From: Nitrospiraceae bacterium UBA2600
Lineage (GTDB): Bacteria > Nitrospirota > Thermodesulfovibrionia > Thermodesulfovibrionales > Thermodesulfovibrionaceae
Reading direction: 5' to 3'
Assembly (NCBI GenBank): GCA_002339325.1
Contig: DDKK01000003.1
Coordinates: 1-55,417 of the forward strand
DNA length: 55,417 bases
Shown: positions 33,026 through 41,637 of the stretch, piece by piece
Position numbering within the stretch: the first letter of the stretch is position 1
Layout of the letters: each line of letters opens with the position of its first letter
The notes under the pieces: model-generated
What the model was told of the DNA's origin: nothing
The model's input: the letters and a program-made list of their open reading frames with translations, nothing else
Database searches by the model: none
Position numbers and translations under genes: made by a program

Positions 33026-35536
33026 TTAAAGATTTAGGCTTTCTCCTACATAAACATTTACCTCAAGAGGAACTTGGAGGGAAAAATTTTTCATCTCATT
33101 AATTACAACTTCTCTTAATTTTTCAACATCTCTATCTTCAACCTCAAGGACAATTTCGTCATGTATCTGTAAGACTAATTTTGCGTTAATCTTCTGTTCT
33201 TTGATTTTTCGGTATATTCTAATCATGGCAATTTTTATGATATCTGCTGCTGTTCCCTGGACTGTTGCATTCACTGCCATTCTTTCGGCCTGAGTTCTTA
33301 AAAACTGATTGGCACTTCCTATGTCTGGTAATGGCCGTATTCTGCCAAAGAGAGTTCTCACATATCCTTGCTTTCTTGCCTGTTCAATGGTTTTAGCTAT
33401 GAAATCCCTTACGTTCGGATATCTCGAGAAATAAAGTTCAATCAGTTCTTCAGCTTTCTCATAGGGTATTTTAACCGACTCGGAAAGGCCAAAGGGGCTT
33501 ATTCCATAGGTAATTCCGAAATTAACTGTTTTTGCAACCCTTCTCTGTTCATCGGTCACACTTTCCTCTGGTACTGAGAAAATCTCTGAAGCCGTTGTCC
33601 TGTGAATATCTTTACCCTTTCTGAAGGCTTCAATTAAAGCTTTATCACCGCTTAGATGGGATAGAAGCCTTAGCTCAATCTGCGAATAGTCAGCACTTAG
33701 AAATAAAAATCCCTTCTGGGGAACAAAGATTTCCCTTATATGTTCAGCCCATTGGCCTTTAACAGGTATGTTCTGTAAATTTGGCTCACTGCTTACTATT
33801 CTTCCTGTTCCAGCCGTTGTTTGTGACCATTTTGCGTGAATTCTTCCTGTCTGTGGATTTATGTAACTTTTAAGGGGGGTCAGATAGCTCGTTAAAAGTT
33901 TATTTAAGATTCTGTAGCTAATTATCTCTCTTGGTAAGTCATGCTGGAAACTAAGTTCCTCTAAAACCTCCATTTCTGTAGAGCGAGCTTTTTTCCCTCT
34001 CTTTCTTGTCTTAAGCCCTAATTTGTCGTATAAAATTTCTGCAAGTTGTTTGGGCGAGTTGATATTGAACTGTATGCCTGCAAGGGAGTAGATATTATCC
34101 TTTACTTTATCAATTTCTTTTGATACTAATTCAGTAAGTTGATTAAGTTTAGAAAGGTTTACCATAATACCCACTTCTTCCATTTCTAAAAGAACCTCCA
34201 CAAGGGGCATTTCAATCTCGTAGTAGAGCCTCTCAAGGTCTTTTTCTTTAATTTCCTCTGACAGTTTTTCATAAAGTTGTAGCATCAGCAAGGGCTCGAT
34301 TTTCTCTCTTGAGGACTCTACTGTTCCGAGATACTCTATACAGAGCTCGATAAAATCATATTTTGCTCTGTTTGGATTTAAAAGATAGGCTGAAATCAAC
34401 AAATCAAAGAAGGGCGGAGATAATTCAAGACCTGCTTTTTTAAATTTTCTTATTACCTCCTTGGCATCAAATATTATTTTCAGAAGCTTTGTATTTAAAA
34501 GATTGCTGAGGGATTTATCTTTTAAGCTAAATTCTGAGATGTCCCTTTCAACACCTATAAGGACAACTTTTTCCTCTGGTTTTAATGAAAAAATTCCTTT
34601 CTTATTGGCTTTCTCTAATATTTTTTGGGTTTCTTCAAAATTAACGAAGATGTCTCTTTCGGAATTTTCCAATTCTTCTAATTGAATTTCCTTAAGGAGA
34701 GAGTGAAATTCAAGTTCTTTAAAAATGTTCTTTAGATTTTCCCTGTGAAATGCTTTTATTTCTAATTGCTCTCGAGATATTTCAATGGGAACGTCTTTTT
34801 TAAGGCTTACAAGTTCCTGACTTAAAAGCAGCATTTCCTTGTTTTTTCTTATTAGTTCTCCTATTTTTGAGGGTTTAATTATATCAAGATTTTTGAGAAT
34901 ATTTTCCACAGAGCCGTATCTTTTAAGAAGTTCTGCTGCTGTTTTTTCTCCTATTCCCTTTATGCCTGGAATATTGTCGATGTTGTCACCGACCATGGCC
35001 ATGAAATCAGTCAGTTTTTCAGGCTCGATGCCGTATTTTTTAAGTATAAAGTCTCTGTCAATTATTAAGTTGTTAAAGGGGTCATATATCTTCGTATTTT
35101 CAGAGACAATCTGAAGCATATCTTTGTCAAGAGTCACAATATAACATATTGAAGGCTCTGAAGTATTTTTTGAGGATAGTTGACTTGCCACTGTAGCAAT
35201 TATATCGTCAGCTTCATATCCGGGAATTTCTGCTCTCATAATTCCCAGAGCTTCTATAATGGATTTTATGTATTCAATCTGTAGTGGTAAGTCCTTTGGT
35301 GTTTCAGGTCTTGTTATTTTGTATTCTTCATATACCCTATGTCTTTTTGTAGGATGAGGGCTGTCAAGGGCAATGAGCATGTATTTTATGTTTCTGTCTT
35401 TAATTAACTTGAGCAACATACGGGTAAATCCGTATATTGCGTTTGTAAGGATTCCCTTTGAACTGCTTAGCGGTTTGATGGCATGATAAGCCCTGTATAT
35501 GAAGCAACTTCCGTCAACAAGATATATTTCTTCCAT
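33026..35536 (-). CDS. polA: DNA polymerase I
   Basis: 836 aa. 5'-nuclease domain at the N-terminus (VDGSCFIYRAYHAI, GYEADDIIATVA, VGDNIDNIPGIKGIGEKTA). The polymerase domain has motif A FLSADYSQIELRLLSHLSG, O-helix RRVAKTVNFGITYGIS and motif C VLQIHDEIVLEV. The middle region (~280-410) sits where a 3'-5' exonuclease belongs, but the first carboxylate motif (DTE) is absent (FSLKPEEKVVLIG instead), so proofreading is probably lost, as in Taq. It acts in Okazaki fragment maturation and repair. It lies 64 bp upstream of tRNA-Leu on the same strand. Confidence 0.95.
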   Translation of the reverse strand: MEEIYLVDGSCFIYRAYHAIKPLSSSKGILTNAIYGFTRMLLKLIKDRNIKYMLIALDSPHPTKRHRVYEEYKITRPETPKDLPLQIEYIKSIIEALGIMRAEIPGYEADDIIATVASQLSSKNTSEPSICYIVTLDKDMLQIVSENTKIYDPFNNLIIDRDFILKKYGIEPEKLTDFMAMVGDNIDNIPGIKGIGEKTAAELLKRYGSVENILKNLDIIKPSKIGELIRKNKEMLLLSQELVSLKKDVPIEISREQLEIKAFHRENLKNIFKELEFHSLLKEIQLEELENSERDIFVNFEETQKILEKANKKGIFSLKPEEKVVLIGVERDISEFSLKDKSLSNLLNTKLLKIIFDAKEVIRKFKKAGLELSPPFFDLLISAYLLNPNRAKYDFIELCIEYLGTVESSREKIEPLLMLQLYEKLSEEIKEKDLERLYYEIEMPLVEVLLEMEEVGIMVNLSKLNQLTELVSKEIDKVKDNIYSLAGIQFNINSPKQLAEILYDKLGLKTRKRGKKARSTEMEVLEELSFQHDLPREIISYRILNKLLTSYLTPLKSYINPQTGRIHAKWSQTTAGTGRIVSSEPNLQNIPVKGQWAEHIREIFVPQKGFLFLSADYSQIELRLLSHLSGDKALIEAFRKGKDIHRTTASEIFSVPEESVTDEQRRVAKTVNFGITYGISPFGLSESVKIPYEKAEELIELYFSRYPNVRDFIAKTIEQARKQGYVRTLFGRIRPLPDIGSANQFLRTQAERMAVNATVQGTAADIIKIAMIRIYRKIKEQKINAKLVLQIHDEIVLEVEDRDVEKLREVVINEMKNFSLQVPLEVNVYVGESLNL

Positions 35537-35597
35537 ATCTTAGGATACCATTGGGCAAGCCTTTTTGTCATTTTTAGAGGAATATAAAGAAAATTTT

Positions 35598-35628
35598 AAG
35601 CTCCGTCATTGTGGTAATGACGGAGCTT
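35598..35628. terminator. Perfect hairpin between hcp and polA
   Basis: AAGCTCCGTCATT (35598-35610), loop GTGGT, AATGACGGAGCTT (35616-35628). On the minus strand it follows hcp and leads into AAAATTTTCTTT, so it probably ends hcp transcription before polA. Confidence 0.65.
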
Positions 35629-35635
35629 ATTTGGG

Positions 35636-37249
35636 TTATCCTAAAATCTCCTTCATATCCTGTTCGGCTGTGGTTATTGGCTTTATAGCAAAGTTTTCCA
35701 CGAGAACTTTCAGAATATTAGGACTTACAAAGGCAGGTAGGGTTGGACCTAATCTTATATTCTTTATGCCCAGGTAGAGTAGGGTGGTAAGAATAGCAAC
35801 GGCCTTCTGCTCATACCATGATAAGATTAATGAAAGGGGTAGCTCATTTACACTTGTATTGAAGGCCTTTGAAAGTGCTATTGCTATTTGTATTGCCGAA
35901 TAGGCATCGTTGCACTGACCAACATCAAGTAATCTGGGAATTCCATCAATATCGCCGAGTTCTTTATCAAAAAATCTGAATTTGCCACAGGCAAGAGTGA
36001 GTATTAGAGTATTTTTGGGAGTCTTTTCAACGAATTCGGAGTAATAGCTTCTTCCAGGTTTTGCTCCGTCACAGCCACCAACGAGGAAGAAGTGTTTTAT
36101 TTTGCCTGCTTTTACAAGTTCAATAACCTTATCAGCAAGACTGAGCACCGTATTTCTTGCAAAGCCAACCATGACTTTTTTACCTTCCCTGTCTTCTGGA
36201 AAGCCTGACATTTCAAGGGCTTTCTCAATTACAGGAGTGAAATCTTTATCTTTTATATGCTTGATACCTGGCCAACCTACTACCCCTGTAGTAAAAATTC
36301 TATCCTTGTAGGATTCCTGCGGTTTCATCAAACAGTTTGTAGTCATAAGTATTGCTCCAGGAAATTGGGCAAATTCTTTCTGTTGATTTTGCCATGCAGT
36401 GCCATAATGGCCGTAGAAATGCTTATACTTTTTTAATTCAGGGTAGCCATGACACGGAAGCATCTCTCCATGAGTATACACATATATCCCCTTCCCATCC
36501 GTCTGTTGTAGGAGTAATTCGAGGTCTCTTAAGTCATGGCCTGATACAACAATAGCTTTGCCCTTTTTATATCCCAGGGGCACTGGAGTTGGAACAGGAT
36601 GGCCGTATTTTTCAGTGTTTGCTGCGTCAAGTATTTCCATGGCTCGTAGATTTATCTGGCCTGCTTTAAGCACCATGTTGAGCCAGTAGTTTAAATCACC
36701 ATTTTTTTGCATTGCATCAAGTGCTTCATATATGAAAGCATAAATTTGCTCGTCCTCGTTTCCTAAAATCTGCGCATGGTCTGTGTAGGCAGCTATACCC
36801 CTGAGAGCATATAGTGTTATCTCTTTAAGTGACTGTATGTCTTCATTTGGTGAGTTTTGAAAAATTTTCTTATTCGCCTCTTCTCCCTGCTTTACAAGTT
36901 CCTGAAAATCTTCGGCAGGTTTAAATTCGCTTGCATAAGTCTGCTGTGCTTTTATTCCCCTTTTCTTCAATTCCTCTCTTAATTCAACTGCCTTGAAAAT
37001 AAAATTTTTAATTGCTTCGGCGTCAAAGTTAACATTTGTAAGGGTTGAAAAAAGAGCTTCTGCCGTGAATTTGTTAACTTCTTTATCAATTTTCCCTTCC
37101 TTCAATGCCTCCTTGGCATAAGCTGACAGCCCTTGTAGTGCATAAGTAAGCAAGTCTTGAAGATAAGCAGTCTCGGGCTGTTTTCCGCATACTCCTAATT
37201 TTGTGCATGCAGTCTGATTAGCTGTTTGTTCACATTGTCTACAAAACAT
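35636..37249 (-). CDS. hcp: Hybrid-cluster protein (hydroxylamine reductase family)
   Basis: 537 aa. N-terminal cluster MFCRQCEQTANQTACTKLGVC holds four Cys for the proximal Fe-S cluster. Later blocks bind the hybrid 4Fe-2S-2O cluster (MLPCHGYPEL, TTNCLMKPQ, GGCDGAKPGRSYYSEF, LTLACGKFRF, DVGQCNDAYSAIQIA). In cells Hcp mainly removes NO or S-nitrosylates; hydroxylamine reduction is an in vitro activity. Cytosolic. AAAGGAGG precedes the ATG by 8 nt. A 16-bp palindrome 62-77 bp upstream could bind a CRP/FNR-family nitrosative-stress regulator. Confidence 0.95.
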   Translation of the reverse strand: MFCRQCEQTANQTACTKLGVCGKQPETAYLQDLLTYALQGLSAYAKEALKEGKIDKEVNKFTAEALFSTLTNVNFDAEAIKNFIFKAVELREELKKRGIKAQQTYASEFKPAEDFQELVKQGEEANKKIFQNSPNEDIQSLKEITLYALRGIAAYTDHAQILGNEDEQIYAFIYEALDAMQKNGDLNYWLNMVLKAGQINLRAMEILDAANTEKYGHPVPTPVPLGYKKGKAIVVSGHDLRDLELLLQQTDGKGIYVYTHGEMLPCHGYPELKKYKHFYGHYGTAWQNQQKEFAQFPGAILMTTNCLMKPQESYKDRIFTTGVVGWPGIKHIKDKDFTPVIEKALEMSGFPEDREGKKVMVGFARNTVLSLADKVIELVKAGKIKHFFLVGGCDGAKPGRSYYSEFVEKTPKNTLILTLACGKFRFFDKELGDIDGIPRLLDVGQCNDAYSAIQIAIALSKAFNTSVNELPLSLILSWYEQKAVAILTTLLYLGIKNIRLGPTLPAFVSPNILKVLVENFAIKPITTAEQDMKEILG

Positions 37250-37310
37250 AGCTAAACCTCCTTTGGAAATTATTTATACTTTGAGTTTAAATGAAGGTAG
37301 GAAAAATAAC

Positions 37311-37326
37311 TATGATTTTCGTCATA
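37311..37326. promoter_or_regulatory. Palindrome upstream of hcp (possible CRP/FNR-family operator)
   Basis: TATGA-TTTTCG-TCATA, perfect 5-bp arms. A -10-like TATAAAT (minus, 37278-37272) lies between it and hcp, placing the palindrome about 50 bp upstream of the predicted start. HcpR/FNR-type sites have the related form TTGAC/T-N4-6-G/ATCAA, so this is only a candidate. Confidence 0.35.
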
Positions 37327-37358
37327 TTTTTTATTTTTCTTGAAGTAGATTTAAAAGC

Positions 37359-38102
37359 TTACTCGTTATATCCTTTTATTAACCTTGAGCCCAAAATAAA
37401 GAATAAGAGACAGTAAAAAATTATTACGCCCAATGAGATAACTGCTTCAAGGTCAAAGTGAGTTTTTCTAATGACAATATTTGTATGGGTAAGGGGCATA
37501 ATGTATATGAGCGGCTTAAAAATAAGTGGGATTCTATCAAGGGAGAAAAATGTTCCACTGAAGAATGCCATGGGCATGATGAAAAAGTTAGAGTAGGTGG
37601 CAGTATCTTCATGGGACTTTGTAATCATCCCTGTTATCACACCAAGGGATGCAAACATGAAACAGTTTAGAAGAAGAGTTATAAGAAAAATAAGATTTAT
37701 TGAGAAACCAGAGGGCACAGTAAAGCCAACAGCTATTATGAGGGAAGAGGCAAAAAGTCCTTTAACCATACCTGCAAGGACTTCTCCTATCATTATTGAA
37801 GAAGGTTTTATAGGAGACTGTATGTATACCTGAAATGTTTTAAAGTAAAGTCTACTTAGATTTAAAGCACTTGCAACCCAGGAGTAAGAGTTATTCATTG
37901 AACTCATGGCAACAAGCCCAGGAAGTAAAAAAGTAAGATAATCGCCGCCTTCTGCAAGCCTTACTGTCTTGCCTAAACCAAGTCCGAACGTGACGAGATA
38001 TATAATTGGTGCAATCATGGCAGAAAAAATATAGCCCATTCGTAAAAGCTTTCTTCTGAAATGTAACATCTCCTTGAGAAATATGGGATACCAGCTTGTC
38101 AT
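37359..38102 (-). CDS. ABC-2 type transporter permease
   Basis: 247 aa with about six hydrophobic segments (for example MGYIFSAMIAPIIYLVTFGL, and ending VISLGVIIFYCLLFFILGSR). The FFSGTFFSLDRIP stretch is typical of the DrrB/ABC-2 family exporting drugs, polyketides or polysaccharide. It overlaps the ATPase gene by 4 bp, making a two-gene exporter. The substrate cannot be told. The final segment is followed by an AT-rich 100 bp before hcp's divergent-free upstream region. Confidence 0.85.
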   Translation of the reverse strand: MTSWYPIFLKEMLHFRRKLLRMGYIFSAMIAPIIYLVTFGLGLGKTVRLAEGGDYLTFLLPGLVAMSSMNNSYSWVASALNLSRLYFKTFQVYIQSPIKPSSIMIGEVLAGMVKGLFASSLIIAVGFTVPSGFSINLIFLITLLLNCFMFASLGVITGMITKSHEDTATYSNFFIMPMAFFSGTFFSLDRIPLIFKPLIYIMPLTHTNIVIRKTHFDLEAVISLGVIIFYCLLFFILGSRLIKGYNE

Positions 38103-38950
38103 TGATTTATCCTTGTCTGTATTATTCTCTCACCTGTTAACTTAACGAAAACATCTTCAAGATTAGACCTTCTTATTGTAACGCCATCATTTCTTCTTTT
38201 GGCAATCTCGTAAGCCTCTTCTCTGCTATGACATATTTCGCTTATGAGACTTCCATCCTTATCTATAAATTCGACGACATATTCGCCTATTTGTTTTTTC
38301 AGTTCTGAAGGACTTCCAAGGGCTATTAAACTTCCATGCGAGAGAATTCCTACTCTGTCACATAAAGCTTCTGCCTCTTCAATGTAGTGGGTCGTAAGTA
38401 GCACTGTTCTGCCCTCTATTTTTATCTTTCTTATTAATTGCCAAAGCTCTCTGCGGATGTGTGGATCAAGTCCTATGGAAGGTTCATCGAGAAATAAAAC
38501 CTTAGGCTCAGACAAAAGAGCCCTTGCAAGAAGAACTCTTCTCTGAAGCCCACCAGAGAGCTTGTTTACCACTGTTTCTCTCTTTTCCGTAAGCTCCATT
38601 GTCTTCAAAATAAGGTCAATTTTTCTCTTAATTTCTGATACATTATGAAGCATTCCGTAAATTAGAAGGTTCTCATAAACAGTAAGTTCTCTTTCAAGAT
38701 TATTTTCCTGAGGAACAACTCCGATGATTTTTTTAATATCTTGAGGTTGTCCTATCACATCTTTGCCATCAATAAAGCATTTGCCCGAATCGGGTTTTGT
38801 AAGGGTTGTAAGAATTTTTACTGTTGTTGTTTTTCCCGCTCCATTTGGTCCCAGAAGTCCGAATATTTCGCCCTGTTTTATTTCGAGAGTAAGGGAGTCA
38901 AGTGCTTTGACTTTTCCGTAGGTTTTTGAAATACCAATAATTGTAATCAT
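38099..38950 (-). CDS. ABC transporter ATPase (partner of ABC-2 permease)
   Basis: 283 aa from ATG 38950 (MITIIGISKTYGKVKALDSL). Walker A GLLGPNGAGKTTTVKIL, signature LSGGLQRRVLLARALL, Walker B VLFLDEPSIGLD and the switch His in LTTHYIEEAEALCD are intact. The C-terminal ~60 residues are the DrrA-type tail. The frame is open to 39037, but that start would overlap the divergent yacG gene and adds an unlikely leader (MGTFNWHALILIFPFLKMQG), so I chose 38950. Confidence 0.92.
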   Translation of the reverse strand: MITIIGISKTYGKVKALDSLTLEIKQGEIFGLLGPNGAGKTTTVKILTTLTKPDSGKCFIDGKDVIGQPQDIKKIIGVVPQENNLERELTVYENLLIYGMLHNVSEIKRKIDLILKTMELTEKRETVVNKLSGGLQRRVLLARALLSEPKVLFLDEPSIGLDPHIRRELWQLIRKIKIEGRTVLLTTHYIEEAEALCDRVGILSHGSLIALGSPSELKKQIGEYVVEFIDKDGSLISEICHSREEAYEIAKRRNDGVTIRRSNLEDVFVKLTGERIIQTRINQ

Positions 38951-39016
38951 TTTTCTTAAAATATAGTCTATCACATTCCCTTGCATCTTTAGGAAAGGAA
39001 AAATTAAAATTAAAGC

Positions 39017-39235
39017 ATGCCAATTAAATGTCCCCATTGTGGAAAAGTTGTAGATTACGAAAACAATCCTTGGAGACCTTTCTGCTCAAAAAGCTGTAAA
39101 GTTCTTGACCTTTGGAACTGGTTTTATGAAAAGTATTCAATAAAAGTTGAAGAAGTAGATGAAAAAATAAACACTGAGGAGGAAAAAGATGATAAAGCTA
39201 ACAGTATGTGGCGCAGCAGGAAGAATGGGCAGTAG
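39017..39235 (+). CDS. yacG: YacG-type zinc-binding protein (DNA gyrase inhibitor family)
   Basis: 72 aa. The zinc site is complete: IKCPHCGKVVDY then NPWRPFCSKSCKVLDLWNWF (CPxC, then C-x3-C), followed by an acidic tail. YacG binds and inhibits gyrase in E. coli; whether that is its role here is unknown. The last 47 bp overlap dapB in another frame, so the tail beyond residue ~57 could be shorter in reality, but the stop is unambiguous. Confidence 0.8.
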   Translation: MPIKCPHCGKVVDYENNPWRPFCSKSCKVLDLWNWFYEKYSIKVEEVDEKINTEEEKDDKANSMWRSRKNGQ

Positions 39236-39992
39236 AATTATTGCCCTCTCAAAAGAATATGCAGAACTAAAGGTAGTAGGTGCAATAGAGTCAAAGGCAA
39301 ATCCAAAAGTTGAACTTGATGCAGGAGCAGTTGCAGGCATTGGCGAAATGGGAGTAAAAATCTCAGAAGATATTTCAAAAGTCATAGGAGAGACAGATGT
39401 TGTTGTGAACTTCACTTCTCCAGAGGCAACACTTGAGCATCTTGAGATTGTAAGGAAAAATAAAAAGTCAATGGTCATTGGCACAACAGGTTTTAGCAAT
39501 GAGCAGATTTCAATTATTCAGAATGCATCACGTGACATTCCAATTGTTCTATCTCCAAATATGAGCATCGGCGTAAATCTTTTATTTAAGATACTTAGAG
39601 ATGTTGCCAGAGTTCTTGGCGATGATTACGATATAGAGATATTTGAGGCACATCACCGAATGAAAAAGGATGCACCAAGTGGAACAGCTGTAAAGATGGC
39701 TAAAGTTATTGCAGAAGCCCTGGGAAGAAATTTTGACGAAGTGGCTGTTTATGCAAGAAAAGGAATAATTGGCGAGAGAACCAAAAAGGAAATAGGTATT
39801 CAAACAGTCAGAGCAGGAGATATTGTTGGTGAACATACGGTTTTATTCGGTGGGCTTGGCGAGAGAATTGAAATAACACACAAAGCATCAAGCAGAGATA
39901 CCTTTGCAAGAGGAGCATTAAAGGCAGCCTTATGGCTGTATGGAAAATCTGCTGGGCTTTATGATATGGGGGACGTGCTTGGAATAAAATAA
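39189..39992 (+). CDS. dapB: 4-hydroxy-tetrahydrodipicolinate reductase
   Basis: 267 aa. N-terminal nucleotide site VCGAAGRMGSRI (residues 7-18) and the catalytic/substrate region EAHHRMKKDAPSGTA (~156-170) are diagnostic. It reduces HTPA to tetrahydrodipicolinate with NAD(P)H in lysine and meso-diaminopimelate synthesis. GAGGAGG lies 6 nt before the ATG. Overlap with yacG suggests one transcript. A hairpin at 39997-40015 ends it, shared with the convergent ferritin-like gene. Confidence 0.95.
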   Translation: MIKLTVCGAAGRMGSRIIALSKEYAELKVVGAIESKANPKVELDAGAVAGIGEMGVKISEDISKVIGETDVVVNFTSPEATLEHLEIVRKNKKSMVIGTTGFSNEQISIIQNASRDIPIVLSPNMSIGVNLLFKILRDVARVLGDDYDIEIFEAHHRMKKDAPSGTAVKMAKVIAEALGRNFDEVAVYARKGIIGERTKKEIGIQTVRAGDIVGEHTVLFGGLGERIEITHKASSRDTFARGALKAALWLYGKSAGLYDMGDVLGIK

Positions 39993-39996
39993 AAAA

Positions 39997-40015
39997 GGGA
40001 GGATTTAGTCCTCCC
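39997..40015. terminator. Bidirectional terminator between dapB and ferritin-like gene
   Basis: GGGAGGA-TTTAG-TCCTCCC. On the minus strand it is followed by TTTTTT, a good terminator for the ferritin-like/rubredoxin transcript; on the plus strand TCTTATC follows, weaker. Confidence 0.75.
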
Positions 40016-40017
40016 TC

Positions 40018-40506
40018 TTATCCTCCCTCTACAATGGAAAATTCTTTCCACATAAACCAGTTTCCGGTGTCTTTGAGAAAATTATAAGTTTCAGCAAATA
40101 TTTTGTGGTGCTGTTCTTCTTCAAAAATCAACCTTTCAAAGAGCTTTTTTTCTTTTTCCGTATTAACTTCATTAAGGATTTTTTTATAAAATTCAATGCC
40201 TTCTTTTTCCATCTCCATGGCAATTCTGAATGATTCAAGGTCATCAGTTTGAGCCTGAATGCGTTCCATCATCTTATCTTTAAGCTCTTCAAAAACTGTT
40301 TTGACTGTCTTGATAGGGTTGGCCTCTCTTATGGTTAGTTCGAGTCCCTTTAGAACTTCATCAATCATTTTGATATGATTTTTTTCATCTTCTACGATAG
40401 TCAGAAACATCTTTTTTCCAACAGGATGGGAGACTTTATCAGCTGCTTCCTTATAAAATTTTACGGCATCTGTCTCCATTTTTAAGGCAAGTTCAATAGA
40501 TTTCAT
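40018..40506 (-). CDS. Ferritin-like diiron protein (rubrerythrin family without rubredoxin domain)
   Basis: 162 aa. Two helical pairs supply diiron ligands: E9 region LKMETDAVKFYKEAAD with VEDEKNHIKMID, and EMEKEGIEFYK with FEEEQHHKIFAE. No rubredoxin Cys are present, but a separate rubredoxin gene lies 13 bp upstream, so together they could act as a peroxide-reducing pair, a common arrangement in anaerobes. Four-helix bundle, cytosolic. Substrate (peroxide or iron) is inferred. Confidence 0.82.
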   Translation of the reverse strand: MKSIELALKMETDAVKFYKEAADKVSHPVGKKMFLTIVEDEKNHIKMIDEVLKGLELTIREANPIKTVKTVFEELKDKMMERIQAQTDDLESFRIAMEMEKEGIEFYKKILNEVNTEKEKKLFERLIFEEEQHHKIFAETYNFLKDTGNWFMWKEFSIVEGG

Positions 40507-40519
40507 AGAACCCCCTCAC

Positions 40520-40681
40520 TTAGCCTTCTGCTTCAAACATATCTTTAGTTGCTCCACAAACTGGACAAACCCAACTGTCAGGCAGATTTTCAAAAGGAGT
40601 TCCCGGTGCTATACCATTGTCGGGGTCTCCCTGAGCAGGGTCATATACATATCCACAGACACTACATTTGTACTTTTTCAT
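40520..40681 (-). CDS. Rubredoxin
   Basis: 53 aa. YKCSVCGYVYDPAQGDPDNG and WVCPVCGATKDMFE give the two C-x2-C-G pairs that bind one iron, plus the conserved PDNGI and LPDSW. The frame is open to 40741, but AGGAGG precedes ATG 40681 with proper spacing and the protein then has the family's usual length. It donates electrons to the ferritin-like partner downstream (inference from adjacency). Confidence 0.95.
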   Translation of the reverse strand: MKKYKCSVCGYVYDPAQGDPDNGIAPGTPFENLPDSWVCPVCGATKDMFEAEG

Positions 40682-40737
40682 TATTGCCTCCTTTGGTTGA
40701 TATTTTAGATTTATTATAAATATTCTCGAAAGCAAAA

Positions 40738-41637
40738 TCAATTGTGAATGTCTGAGGGGGGATGACCTAAATTACAGTAAAAACTGTTTTTACTACACTT
40801 ACAACTCTCTATTTGGATTACGCTGTGTTTTATCCCTATTTTTATAAGTTCTGCCTCAATTTCTGAGCGTATTTTATCTGCCTCACTTAAAAGTTTAACG
40901 TCAACTACAACATGTGCAGAAAAGGCAGGTATGCCGTAGCCTATTGACCAGATATGAAGGTCATGAATGTCACAAATCCCTTTGATTTTGCCAATTTTTT
41001 CAGTTATTTCGTTTACATCAAAGCCTCGAGGTGTAAAATCTAAAAAAATGAAAAGGGATTCTTTTATAACCCTGCTACCTCCGTAAATGATTATTAAGCC
41101 AACGAGTAAGCTTATCAATGGGTCAATTAAAATCCAGCCTGTAAATTTTATTATTAGTCCTGCAAATATTACGCCAATCGATGATACGGTGTCTCCTATT
41201 ACGTGTAGCCAGGCACTTTTGATGTTTAAATCTTCGTGTTTGTGTCCTAAAATCAAAGCCATCAAGAGATTTCCTAAAAATCCAAAAAATGCCACCGATA
41301 ACATCAAGTTAGAATTAATCTCAGGAGGTGAAATCAATCTTCTGTATCCCTCAAATATTATCAAAATAGCAATAATGATAAGGCTTACACCATTTATAAA
41401 TGCAGCAAGAATGCCTATTTTCTGATACCCATAGGTTGCCTTTCTGTTAGAAGGCTTTTTTGCTATAATTGCAGCAATCAAACTCAGTATTATGGCAAAA
41501 GAGTCTGTAAAAACATGACCAGCGTCACTCAAAAGAGCAAGTGAATTGCTTATAATTCCACCAATAATTTCGGCTGAAAAGATTATGAGCGTTATAATAA
41601 GAGTAATGAAAAGTCTCTTAGCGGAGGAGTTTTTCAT
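40738..41637 (-). CDS. Cation diffusion facilitator (CDF) metal transporter
   Basis: 299 aa, about six transmembrane segments, with metal-site residues in HVFTDSFA (TM2; H and D) and HVIGDTVSS (TM5; H and D). The C-terminal cytoplasmic domain has DLHIWSIGYGIPAFSAHVV and a final Cys/His-rich tail (IESCKCSKNSFYCNLGHPP). These export Zn2+, Co2+, Cd2+ or Fe2+ by proton exchange; the metal cannot be assigned. It overlaps the inositol monophosphatase-family gene by 4 bp. Confidence 0.92.
   Translation of the reverse strand: MKNSSAKRLFITLIITLIIFSAEIIGGIISNSLALLSDAGHVFTDSFAIILSLIAAIIAKKPSNRKATYGYQKIGILAAFINGVSLIIIAILIIFEGYRRLISPPEINSNLMLSVAFFGFLGNLLMALILGHKHEDLNIKSAWLHVIGDTVSSIGVIFAGLIIKFTGWILIDPLISLLVGLIIIYGGSRVIKESLFIFLDFTPRGFDVNEITEKIGKIKGICDIHDLHIWSIGYGIPAFSAHVVVDVKLLSEADKIRSEIEAELIKIGIKHSVIQIESCKCSKNSFYCNLGHPPSDIHN

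Noticed and set aside
36102..36555. Plus-strand ORFs opposite hcp
   Set aside because: Antisense shadows of a conserved gene; no start signals.
38951..39037. Longer ABC ATPase start at 39037
   Set aside because: It would overlap the divergent yacG start and adds a 29-residue leader unlike the family; ATG 38950 fits.
40682..40741. Rubredoxin start at 40741
   Set aside because: The extra 20 residues are hydrophobic and lie before a good AGGAGG site for ATG 40681.
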